A stretch of 64,000 nucleotides of DNA. Origin: VRUE01 sp963824705 (lineage in GTDB: Bacteria > Actinomycetota > Thermoleophilia > Solirubrobacterales > 70-9). The translations under genes and the position numbers were made by a program. The stretch spans positions 868,001 to 932,000 of the forward strand of contig CAWGQE010000003.1 in NCBI GenBank assembly GCA_963824705.1, in the 5' to 3' direction. This document shows positions 51,002-60,820 of the stretch, piece by piece (position 1 is the stretch's first letter; the number at the start of each line of letters is the position of its first letter). Under the pieces are notes generated by a model. The model did no database searches. It was given only the letters and a program-made list of their open reading frames with translations, and was not told the DNA's origin.

Positions 51002-51862
51002 CTAGGGAGCGGCCGGCGCACAGCCGGTGCCACCGACCAGCATCCCGGAGCCGAGGTGGGCGCCGAGCACCGGCCCGACCTCGGTGCAGAAGAGCGGCTC
51101 GGCGCCGAAGATCGCCGTGCCCTCAGCGACCAGGGTGGCCGCGTCGCCGGGCGACTGGGCGTGCTGCACGAACCACTCGCCGGCGCCGCGGTCGTGGAGC
51201 TCGTGCAGGTAGTCGATCATCTTCTGCCGGGCACGCTGCCGGGTTCGGACGCGGCCCACCGGCGAGATCTCCGTGCCGAAGGTGAGGATCGGCTTGATTT
51301 TCAGCGCCGTCCCGACCAGGGCCTGGGCCGCCCCGATGCGCCCGCCGCGCCGCAGGTACTCGAGCGTGTCGAGGCAGAACCACATGTCGAGGCCCTCGCG
51401 GGTCCGCTGGATCGTCTCGACCACGTCTTTCGCCGCCAAGCCCTCCTCGGCGGCGCGGGCCGCGGCGAGGACCAGGCAGCCGAGCCCGCCGGCACCGGTC
51501 TGGCCGTCGACGACCTCGACCCGGCCGGGGAGCCCCTTGTCCGCTACGACACGCGCTGCCTCCTGTGCGCTCTCGCAGGTGCCCGAGAGGCCGCTGGCGA
51601 TGTGCACGGAGACGACGTCGCGGCCGGCTTCGGCAAGCGGTTCGAAGCAGGCGAGGAAGTCTCCCACCGAGGGTTGCGAGGTCGATGGGAGATCCGGCGA
51701 GTCGCGCAGCCGCGCGTAGAACGTGTCGAGGTCGTAGTCGGGCTCGGGCAGGCGCTCGTCGCCCCAGCCGACGTAGAGGCTCACCTGCTCGACCCCCCAG
51801 CGCTCGATCAGGCTGGGGGGTAGGTACGTGGTGCTGTCGGTGACAACGGCAACGCCAGGCAT
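51002..51862 (-). CDS. degV: DegV family fatty-acid-binding protein
   Basis: A 286-residue DegV/FakB protein that binds a fatty acid for phosphorylation. The conserved start VAVVTDSTTYLPPSL, TSQPSVGDFLACFEPL, IASGLSGTCESAQEAA and RTLEYLRRGGRIGAAQALVGTALKIKPIL with RGGR are present. The end holds EVGPVLGAHLGSGMLVGG. No fakA kinase is adjacent. It begins 3 bases after the SET protein. Confidence 0.92.
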   Translation of the reverse strand: MPGVAVVTDSTTYLPPSLIERWGVEQVSLYVGWGDERLPEPDYDLDTFYARLRDSPDLPSTSQPSVGDFLACFEPLAEAGRDVVSVHIASGLSGTCESAQEAARVVADKGLPGRVEVVDGQTGAGGLGCLVLAAARAAEEGLAAKDVVETIQRTREGLDMWFCLDTLEYLRRGGRIGAAQALVGTALKIKPILTFGTEISPVGRVRTRQRARQKMIDYLHELHDRGAGEWFVQHAQSPGDAATLVAEGTAIFGAEPLFCTEVGPVLGAHLGSGMLVGGTGCAPAAP

Positions 51863-51864
51863 GC

Positions 51865-52347
51865 TCAGGCGATCGCGGCGGTCAGCTCGCGATCGATCTC
51901 GAGCAGGTAGGGGGCGACCAGGCCCTCGTAGTCCGCCTTGCGCTCGGCGGGGAGATCCTTCCAGCCGGTCACCGAGCCGCGACAGATATCCGCGCCGCAG
52001 AGACAGCCGCCCGGAAAGTGCTCGATCGAGTAGTTGCGCATCGCGTAGTCGAAGGTGATCTCCTCGCCGTCGGAGATCGCCCGGCGGGCGACGAAGTCGC
52101 AGGCTCCGGTGTGGTTCAGCTCGACGCCGCAGTTGGGGCTGCACGAGTGGTTGACCTTGGGGCCAAGGCCGCCGTGTCGGGCCCATTTGGTGCGGCTCAC
52201 CTGGGTCGCGTGCGAGTCGTTGTGGGCGACCTCGCCTTCGAGCCTCCCGATCATCACCGTCTCACCGACTTCGAAGCTACGGGTGGCGCGAACACCACCG
52301 CCCTTGCCGCCGTTGGGAGTGCATAGCTCATAGCCGACTGGATCCAA
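51865..52347 (-). CDS. Bacterial SET domain protein
   Basis: A 160-residue SET protein, a lysine methyltransferase fold. The hallmark motifs are clear: GVRATRSFEVGETVMIG, LGPKVNHSCSPNCGVEL, EEITFDYAM (xxDY) and the post-SET GGCLCGADICRGSVTGW with zinc-binding cysteines. It would use S-adenosylmethionine to methylate a lysine of a protein partner. It overlaps nothing and is close to degV. Bacterial SET proteins are scarce and their targets unknown. Confidence 0.85.
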   Translation of the reverse strand: MDPVGYELCTPNGGKGGGVRATRSFEVGETVMIGRLEGEVAHNDSHATQVSRTKWARHGGLGPKVNHSCSPNCGVELNHTGACDFVARRAISDGEEITFDYAMRNYSIEHFPGGCLCGADICRGSVTGWKDLPAERKADYEGLVAPYLLEIDRELTAAIA

Positions 52348-52442
52348 GGGACCGCCTCTCAGTTGTTTGCGCGCAGCGAAACTGCGCCCGGCGACCTTAG
52401 AGCATCGTCTGCGGACGCCCCGCGGATGAAAAGCTAACCGCG

Positions 52443-54329
52443 ATGAGCGGCTTCCGGGTCAGATCGGCATTCAGCGGGCGCACCGCCTGGGCCCGCAGCC
52501 TGCAGGAGCCGCTGCGCGAATTCCTCACCACCGAGACGGGCAGCGCCATGGTGCTCCTGGCCGCGGCGGTGGCGGCGCTGGCCTGGGCCAACCTCGACCT
52601 CTCCTCCTACGAGAGCGTCTGGCGGACGAAGCTGTCGATCCAGATCGGCGACTCGGGCATCTCGCAGGACCTGCGCCAGTGGGTCAACAGCGGCCTGATG
52701 ACGTTCTTCTTCTTCGTCGTCGGGCTCGAGGTGCGCCGCGAGTTCGACGTCGGTGAGCTGCGCGAGCGCCGCCGCCTCGCCCTGCCGATGCTCGCCGCCC
52801 TCGGCGGGATGGCCGTGCCGGTGGCGATCTACCTGGCCTTCAACGGCGGCGACCACGCGGCGTCGGGGTGGGGGGTGGCGATGTCGACCGACACCGCCTT
52901 CGCCCTCGGCATGCTGGCCCTGGTCGGGCCGAGCTTCCCCGACCGGCTGCGCGGCTTCATGCTGACGATCATCGTCGTCGACGACGTCGTGGCGCTGCTC
53001 GTCATCGCCGTCGCCTACAGCAACGACGTGGCCCTCGGGCCGTTGCTGATCGCGGTCGGGGTCTTCGGCGTTGCCACGATCGCCATCGCCCTGCGGATCC
53101 GTCAAAACCTCCTCTACATGCTGCTCGCCATGACTTCCTGGGTGGCGCTGTACGAGTCGGGCGTCGATCCCGTCGTCCTGGGCCTGGCGATTGGCCTGAT
53201 CATTGGCGCCTACCCGGCGGGGCGGGGCGAGCTGGAGCGGGCGACGAACCTGTTTCGCAGCTTCCGTGAGCAGCCGACCCCCGAGCTTGCTCGCTCCGCC
53301 CGGATCGGGCTGCGCGCGGCCGTCTCACCCAACTCCCGCTTGCTGCAGCTCTACCACCCGTGGACCAGCTACGTGATCGTGCCGCTCTTCGCCCTGGCCA
53401 ACGTCGGCATCGCGATCGACGGCGACTTCCTCTCGCAGGCCTACTCGTCGCCGATCACGCTGGGGATCATCGTCGCCTACATGCTCGGCAAGCCGGTCGG
53501 AGTGACCGGGGTCTCGGCGCTGGTGACGTGGCTGAGCAAGGGAAGGCTGCGCCCACCTGTCGGCTGGGCGGCGACCGCCGGGGGCGGCGCGATCGCCGGG
53601 ATCGGCTTCACGGTCTCGTTGCTGATCGCAGCGCTGGCCTTCCACGGGGTCGAGCTGCGTGAGGCGAAGCTCGGCGTGCTGAGCGCCGCGCTTGTCGCCT
53701 CGGTCCTGACCTGGCTCGTCTTCCGCGCCACCGCGATGCTGCCGTGGCGGGCGCGTATCCGCGCCCTGCTCGGCACCTCGGAGACGCTCGTCGACCTCGG
53801 GGTGCCGGTCGATCCCAAGCGCGATCACTTGCGCGGACCGGCCGAGGCGCCGGTGACGGTGGTCGAGTACGGCGACTTCGAGTGCCCGTATTGCGGCAAG
53901 GCGGAGCCGGTCGTGCGTGAGCTGCTCGCCGACTTCGCCGAGGTCCGCTACGTCTGGCGGCACCTGCCGCTCTCAGATGTCCATCCCAACGCCGAGCTCG
54001 CCGCCGAGGCATCGGAGGCCGCCGCCGCCCAGGGGGCGTTCTGGGAGATGCACGACGTGCTGCTCGACCACCAGGGGGAGCTGCTGCCTCGGCATCTACA
54101 CGCCTATGCCCAGCAGCTCGAGCTCGACCCCGATCGCTTCCGCGACGATCTGCAGCGCCACGCCCACGCGCCGCGGATCGAGGAAGACGTCGACTCAGCC
54201 GACATCAGCGGCGTCACCGGCACCCCGACCTTCTTCGTCAACGAGCGCCGCCACGACGGCGCCTACGACATCGAAACCCTCGCCGCCGCGGTGAAGGCAG
54301 CAGGCGCCCGCTCCGCGATCGCGCCTTAG
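52443..54329 (+). CDS. nhaA: NhaA Na+/H+ antiporter fused to DsbA-like domain
   Basis: A 628-residue fusion. Residues 20-430 are NhaA with about 12 helices and the Asp pair in TFFFFVVGLEVRREFDVG and STDTAFALGML / FMLTIIVVDDVVALLV, which carry the Na+/H+ exchange. Residues 455-625 are a thioredoxin-fold DsbA-type domain with FECPYCGKAEPV (C481/C484) and GTPTFFVNER. Such fusions occur in actinobacteria. The stop TAG begins the repeat region at 54327. Confidence 0.92.
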   Translation: MSGFRVRSAFSGRTAWARSLQEPLREFLTTETGSAMVLLAAAVAALAWANLDLSSYESVWRTKLSIQIGDSGISQDLRQWVNSGLMTFFFFVVGLEVRREFDVGELRERRRLALPMLAALGGMAVPVAIYLAFNGGDHAASGWGVAMSTDTAFALGMLALVGPSFPDRLRGFMLTIIVVDDVVALLVIAVAYSNDVALGPLLIAVGVFGVATIAIALRIRQNLLYMLLAMTSWVALYESGVDPVVLGLAIGLIIGAYPAGRGELERATNLFRSFREQPTPELARSARIGLRAAVSPNSRLLQLYHPWTSYVIVPLFALANVGIAIDGDFLSQAYSSPITLGIIVAYMLGKPVGVTGVSALVTWLSKGRLRPPVGWAATAGGGAIAGIGFTVSLLIAALAFHGVELREAKLGVLSAALVASVLTWLVFRATAMLPWRARIRALLGTSETLVDLGVPVDPKRDHLRGPAEAPVTVVEYGDFECPYCGKAEPVVRELLADFAEVRYVWRHLPLSDVHPNAELAAEASEAAAAQGAFWEMHDVLLDHQGELLPRHLHAYAQQLELDPDRFRDDLQRHAHAPRIEEDVDSADISGVTGTPTFFVNERRHDGAYDIETLAAAVKAAGARSAIAP

Positions 54330-54403
54330 ATGGCTGATTCCACGGGTCGATCCTTGCCGAGCCTGAGCCGCGCTCGCCTCGCCCGCGGCTCGTGCAATCA
54401 GCC
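54327..54403. repeat. Hairpin unit related to the 35-kb element
   Basis: TAGATGGCTGATTCCACG, beginning exactly at the nhaA stop codon, repeats the start of the 35187 element (TAGATGGTTGATTCCACA). GGCTGATTCCACG at 54333-54345 pairs with CGTGCAATCAGCC at 54391-54403 with one mismatch, so the two ends of this stretch form a hairpin. Confidence 0.6.
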
Positions 54404-54486
54404 CTCAGTGCTGACTGGTCGATTGGCCCACGCATACGGTGGCAAATCGACCAGTCAGTGCCGCACTACGCGCGTGGACGACTGCC
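54398..54486 (-). repeat. Dispersed palindromic repeat, copy 2 (inverted)
   Basis: About 89 bases, the reverse complement of the 35238-35326 repeat with few differences. Its core inverted repeat is CTGACTGGTCGATT (54411-54424) and AATCGACCAGTCAG (54445-54458). Beyond it, 54487-54635 is open on both strands but no recognised gene is seen; a 41-codon minus-strand frame at 54455-54580 (MAGTVSQEQIDKRVEQTLRR) ends inside the palindrome. Confidence 0.75.
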
Positions 54487-54635
54487 CGCGATCGTTGGTC
54501 TGCTTGACCGCGGCCTGATTTCGCCTGAGCGTTTGCTCAACGCGTTTGTCTATCTGCTCTTGCGACACGGTGCCGGCCATGTCGCGGTTTGCAGACGAAA
54601 CACTTCGTCTTCCAGGCAATCGTCAGCGAGGCGCC

Positions 54636-55253
54636 TTAGCGCCTCTTCCAGGCTCGCTCGGTCTGCCGCGTCAGGGCCGGGTAGACGATCAAGTGCCGGA
54701 ACGGCTTGATCAGCGCCATGTATCCCTTGCCGAACGCGCCGCGCGGTTTGACGTAGACGGCCATCTGCCCCTGGTAGCGACCCTCGCCCTGGTCGGCCCA
54801 GGCCAGGTGCATCACGGCGTGGACGGTCCGGTTCGACAGCTCGGCGGCGAACTCGTCGTCGGTGAGGTAGAGGGGCACGAAGGGCAGCGAGCCGAAGTTC
54901 ACGTCTGCTGCCGTGCTGCGCAGATCGTCCGGCAGCCGCTCGGCCAGCGAGGTTTCGCTGGTGCCGGGGATCGGCAGCTTGCCCGGGGCACCGTCCGGGT
55001 CGCTGCCGGCGGGGGCCGAGATGCCGCCGAGGTCGAACAACTTGCCGAGCCGGTCGCGGATCCGCCAGAGGACGCGAGTGGGGAGGGAGCTCGAGTTGGC
55101 CGGGTCGGATTTGGCCATCAGCTTCAGCAGCGCCGGGAAGTCATCGGCGTCGCCCGGCGTAGGGAGGGCCCAGACGTCCTCGAGGATGAAGTCCGGCGCG
55201 ATCTCGCGGATCCGCCAGGGCCTGGATTCGTGTGCGGAGTTGGGAAGCCTCAT
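54636..55253 (-). CDS. DUF2867 family protein
   Basis: A 205-residue protein with the DUF2867 features WALPTPGDADDFPALLKLM near the start, RVLWRIRDRLGKLF, and HLAWADQGEGRYQGQMAVYVKPRGAFGKGYMALIKPFRHLIVYPAL at the end. The family is of unknown function, often linked to NmrA-like SDR proteins or stress. It is divergent from the DCC thiol oxidoreductase. Confidence 0.85.
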   Translation of the reverse strand: MRLPNSAHESRPWRIREIAPDFILEDVWALPTPGDADDFPALLKLMAKSDPANSSSLPTRVLWRIRDRLGKLFDLGGISAPAGSDPDGAPGKLPIPGTSETSLAERLPDDLRSTAADVNFGSLPFVPLYLTDDEFAAELSNRTVHAVMHLAWADQGEGRYQGQMAVYVKPRGAFGKGYMALIKPFRHLIVYPALTRQTERAWKRR

Positions 55254-55279
55254 GCCTATCCTGGTCCCAACGATGGCGT

Positions 55280-55690
55280 ATGGAAGCTAGGCAGGTCGCG
55301 AGACATGAGGTCGTCACCAAACCAGTGCTCGTCTACGACGGGGACTGCGGGTTCTGCACGTCGTGCGTGCATCTGCTGGAGAGGATCGGGCCCGATGCGG
55401 AGATCGTTGCCTGGCAGCTCACCGATCTGGCCGAGCTGGGATTGACCGAGGAGCAGGCGGCCGACGCCGTGCGACTGGTCCAGATCGATGGCACGGTCCG
55501 CTCGGGACACGAGGCGGTTGCCGCGGTGCTGGGCAGCGCCGGGCCGATCTGGAGGATCGCCGGGCGGGCGCTTCTCCTGCCGGGGATCTCCTCGATCGCG
55601 GCGAGGGCCTACCGGCTGATCGCGGACAATCGGTACCGGTTGCCGGGAGGCACGCCCGTATGCGCGGTCGACGCCAAGGGTCCTTCCTAG
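55280..55690 (+). CDS. DCC family thiol-disulfide oxidoreductase (DUF393)
   Basis: A 136-residue protein with the DCC signature VYDGDCGFCTSCVHLLE and a predicted thioredoxin-like fold (VAWQLTDLAELGLTEEQAADAVRLVQIDG). The family has a CxxC site but its partner is unknown. The start ATG at 55280 gives a short N-terminus; an earlier in-frame ATG at 55232 overlaps the divergent gene. Confidence 0.85.
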   Translation: MEARQVARHEVVTKPVLVYDGDCGFCTSCVHLLERIGPDAEIVAWQLTDLAELGLTEEQAADAVRLVQIDGTVRSGHEAVAAVLGSAGPIWRIAGRALLLPGISSIAARAYRLIADNRYRLPGGTPVCAVDAKGPS

Positions 55691-55695
55691 GCGGC

Positions 55696-56349
55696 TCAAG
55701 CCCAGGAAGGTTTGCCGGCCGAGCGACGGTGGGCGATGAGGGCGCAGGCGGCCAGCAGCGCCACGGCGATCGAGAGCGGGATGACGAGGTCGACCTCGAC
55801 CACGAAAACGGCGCCGACGATGGCGCCGACGAACATCGCCCCCACAGAGATCAGGCGGCGGAGCGGGTGTCCACCGGGCCCACCCGCCAGCCGCGAGTCG
55901 GCGGCGACCCCGGTCAGGGTCAGCGTCAAGACCGTGGTTTTGAGGTCGGGAACGGCAAGGCGCCGCGCGGTGGCGTTCTGGATTCCCATCGCGCCTCCCA
56001 GCGGCACGATCAGCGCGTAGCGGGCGCCGCCGGAGACGGGCTGCCCGACGATCGCCGCGATCGCCACGGCGAACAAGACCGGTAGGACGGCGATCGCCGT
56101 TGCCGTGCGCAGCTGCTGGCCGCGGTGCGTTGGGTAGCGGCTGACGATTCGTCCCCCGGCGATGGCACCGAGGAGAAAGGCCCCCAGGGCGGAAATCGAG
56201 GCCGGGACGGACAATCCCGGTGCGCCCGCCAGGGCAAAGGCCAGGAAGACGACGTTGCCGGTCATGTTGGCGACGAAGACGTGGCCGAGGGCGATGTAGC
56301 TGACCGCGTCGACGACGCCGGTGACCGTCGTCAACAGGATCAAGAGCAC
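55696..56349 (-). CDS. DUF1275 (YoaK) family membrane protein
   Basis: A 217-residue membrane protein with six to seven hydrophobic segments. The family core TTVTGVVDAVSYIALGHVFVANMTGNVVFLA, then ATARRLAVPDLKTTVLTLTLTGVAADS, is present. Function unknown. The start is GTG at 56349; more N-terminal residues could exist upstream. Confidence 0.9.
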   Translation of the reverse strand: MLLILLTTVTGVVDAVSYIALGHVFVANMTGNVVFLAFALAGAPGLSVPASISALGAFLLGAIAGGRIVSRYPTHRGQQLRTATAIAVLPVLFAVAIAAIVGQPVSGGARYALIVPLGGAMGIQNATARRLAVPDLKTTVLTLTLTGVAADSRLAGGPGGHPLRRLISVGAMFVGAIVGAVFVVEVDLVIPLSIAVALLAACALIAHRRSAGKPSWA

Positions 56350-56401
56350 CGGCAGAGGACCGTGTTCGCTGACGTCCCACGGCCAGCGTGCCCGACTCCG
56401 G

Positions 56402-56740
56402 TTACTCGCGGGCGCCGTGCTCCTGCTCCTCGACCGTCAGCTCGGCGGTGGGAACGGCCTCGAGTCGCTTGTCGGGAATCGCGTCGCCGCTCTGGACCGA
56501 TAGCCCGTAGCTCCCGGCGGCGAGGCGGGCCTCGGCCCGCTCGACCGCGGCGAGCCGCTCTTTCAGGTCTTGCGAGCGGCCGGCGTCGAGCTCGTCCTGG
56601 TAGAGGCTCTCCGAGTTGAGGTCGCCGGGCTCGACCCGATCGTCCCCCTCTTCGGGGCCTTCCGCCTCGATTTTGGCGAGCTCCTGCTCGACCTCCGCCC
56701 GCTCGGCGGCAAGCAGCTCTTTGGCGCGCCCTGGATCCAC
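56402..56740 (-). CDS. DksA/TraR-like protein without zinc cysteines
   Basis: A 112-residue protein of DksA/TraR shape: helices KELLAAERAEVEQELAKIEAE and SQDLKERLAAVERAEARLAAGSYG form the coiled coil, then GLSVQSGDAIPDKRLEAVPTAELTV lies where the zinc finger (CxxCGxxIPxxRLxAxPxAxxCxxC) should be. All four cysteines are missing (C to S, S, none), so the zinc site is lost. Such forms may still bind RNA polymerase. Starts GTG at 56740, divergent from lon. Confidence 0.8.
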   Translation of the reverse strand: MDPGRAKELLAAERAEVEQELAKIEAEGPEEGDDRVEPGDLNSESLYQDELDAGRSQDLKERLAAVERAEARLAAGSYGLSVQSGDAIPDKRLEAVPTAELTVEEQEHGARE

Positions 56741-56838
56741 GCGAACACCGTACCGCCCCCGTCCGTCGGCGCGGCTGGACCCGGCGCTGGCATGGCGCTA
56801 TCCTGTTCTGAGACTAACTACAGAAATTGGACTTAGAC

Positions 56839-59110
<2,272 letters not shown>

Positions 59111-59130
<20 letters not shown>

Positions 59131-59428
59131 CTGCGCGCCGGTCCCACCCGAGCTGCGGGCGGTCGCCAGCCTGCTGGAGCGCCGCTGGACGCTGGCGACT
59201 ATCTACGCCGCGGCCGGCGGCGCCGTCCGCTTCAACGAGTTCCGCCAGTCGCTCCCCGGCGTCTCGCCGACGACCCTCTCCGACCGCCTCGAGCAGCTCG
59301 AGGCCGAGAGGATCGTCGAGCGACGCCTGGTGCCGGGCCGCCCGCCGCACACCGAGTACCAACTGACCAGCCGGGGCAAGCGCCTCGCCGGGCTGGTCGC
59401 CGGCCTGCTCGACGCCGGGCAGCGCTGA
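59111..59428 (+). CDS. HxlR family winged-helix regulator
   Basis: A 105-residue HxlR protein. The family HTH reads LLERRWTLATIYAAAGGAVRFNEFRQSLPGVSPTTLSDRLEQLEAERIVERRLVPGRPPHTEYQLTSRGKRLAGLV. Its ATG overlaps the last 20 bases of lon in another frame, so it is probably co-expressed with lon. An N-terminal cysteine pair (CRSCAP) could allow redox control. It may respond to aldehyde or oxidative stress. Confidence 0.88.
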
Positions 59429-59445
59429 GGACCGCAGGAGAGATC

Positions 59446-60072
59446 GTGGCCGACGAATACGAGCGCCTGGGCATCGCGCCGACGCCGGATGACGGCAAGC
59501 GCCATCGCGAGGATCCACCCTGGGATGAGGCGGCGCGCCCGCGCCGCCGGCCCTCGGGGCCCGAGGTGACCTACTCGGATGAGGGTCGCCAGATCGGTCA
59601 GCACCTGATCGACGTCCACGACATGCTGCGCAAGGAGCTCGCTGAGCTGCGCGAGATCGTCACCCAGGTCCGCGACGGCGCTCTCGCTGCCGGAGATGCA
59701 CGCACCGCCCTCAACGAGATGGCGATGCGGCAGAACGACTGGACCCTGGGCGCGTTCTGCAGTCGCTACTGCAACGCGGTGGCCCGGCACCACGGACTCG
59801 AGGACGGCTCGGTCTTTCCCCACCTGGAGAGGGCCGACGCCGACCTCGCGCCGGTTATCGGTCGCCTCGCCGAGGAGCACTTGGTCATCCACGACGCGAT
59901 CGAGGCGGTCGACGCCGCGCTCGTCCACTACATCTCCAACCCTGGCGACTTCGACCGACTGCAGGACGCGCTCGACCTGCTCACCGACGCGCTGCTCTCC
60001 CACCTCTCCTACGAGGAGCACGAGCTAGTCGAGCCACTCGCCCGGCACGGCTTCTACGACGGTCAGGTTTGA
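59446..60072 (+). CDS. Hemerythrin-like HHE domain protein
   Basis: A 208-residue protein starting at GTG. After an acidic and basic N-terminal part, the HHE helices appear: IGQHLIDVHDMLRKELAELRE, CNAVARHHGLEDGSVFPHLERADADLAPVIGRLAEEHLVIHDAIEAVDAALV and LSHLSYEEHELVEPLARHG. The His and Glu residues form a di-iron site binding oxygen or NO. It follows hxlR by 17 bases and probably belongs to that stress unit. Confidence 0.88.
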   Translation: MADEYERLGIAPTPDDGKRHREDPPWDEAARPRRRPSGPEVTYSDEGRQIGQHLIDVHDMLRKELAELREIVTQVRDGALAAGDARTALNEMAMRQNDWTLGAFCSRYCNAVARHHGLEDGSVFPHLERADADLAPVIGRLAEEHLVIHDAIEAVDAALVHYISNPGDFDRLQDALDLLTDALLSHLSYEEHELVEPLARHGFYDGQV

Positions 60073-60394
60073 TTCCAGACGATTTCCCAGGACAGGGTCC
60101 CGCAGGCAAGCGCCTCCGAGTCGTCTGCCATGCTCGACGGGTGGCACAGACAAAAGCTATCCACCACCCCAGCACGGGTCCTGCGGCAACCGATGCGATG
60201 TCCGCGAACGAACGCCTGCGTGAGGCGTCGAGTTGGAACCGGGTGGCGTCCCAGTTGGCGATCGCCGGCGAGAAGGCGCGAAGTGAAGGTCGCCCGGGCC
60301 AACCCGAGGCGCGAGCGACAATCGGGCAGAACGAGGTGAAGGCAGAGCGCCCGCTCGATATCGGCAAGTTGTTTGCCGTTCTCGCTGGCACGAC

Positions 60395-60784
60395 GTGGAT
60401 TTCGTCGTGATCGGCGGGGTTGCCGCCCAGGTCCACGGGCACCGGCGTACGACGATGGATCTCGATCTGGCACCCGATACGGACCCCGAGAACCTGCGCC
60501 GACTGAGCGAGGCGCTAAGCGAGCTTGAAGCTAGTCCTCTGGACAGCGGAGAAGAGGTTCTCTTTACGCAGCACGGTCAAATTCACATCCTCAAAGAACC
60601 GAAGGGAGCCCGACCGTTCGATGAGATGCGCGAGCGAGCGCTGGTTGTCAACCTGGACGGCACTGAGGTCGCGATCGTCTCGTTGGACGATTTGATCCGG
60701 ACGAAGCGCGCCGCCGGGCGTCCCCGAGACCTCGACGACATCGCGACTCTCGCCGAGGTCGAGCGGAGCGGAAGAGGCTCATAG
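60395..60784 (+). CDS. MNT-type nucleotidyltransferase, possibly frame-broken at the 5' end
   Basis: A 129-residue protein from GTG: DFVVIGGVAAQVHGHRRTTMDLDLAPDTDPEN shows the nucleotidyltransferase GG...D-x-D pattern of AbiEii/MNT-type toxins. The middle (DGTEVAIVSLDDLIRTKRAAGRPRDLDDIATL) is the usual end of this group. Just upstream, in another frame (60198-60390), MSANERLREASSWNRVASQL...RPLDIGKLFAVLAG ends where the first helix should join HDVDFVV; one lost G near 60392 would fuse them. No antitoxin gene is recognised. Confidence 0.7.
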   Translation: MDFVVIGGVAAQVHGHRRTTMDLDLAPDTDPENLRRLSEALSELEASPLDSGEEVLFTQHGQIHILKEPKGARPFDEMRERALVVNLDGTEVAIVSLDDLIRTKRAAGRPRDLDDIATLAEVERSGRGS

Positions 60785-60820
60785 GTCGGCTGCGGCTCTA
60801 CCTCGCTCGAGGGCCGACGG

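Noticed and set aside
54455..54580. 41-residue minus-strand frame MAGTVSQEQIDKRVEQ
   Set aside because: Has fair codon use but no ribosome site and ends in the palindrome; kept only as a note in the repeat entry.
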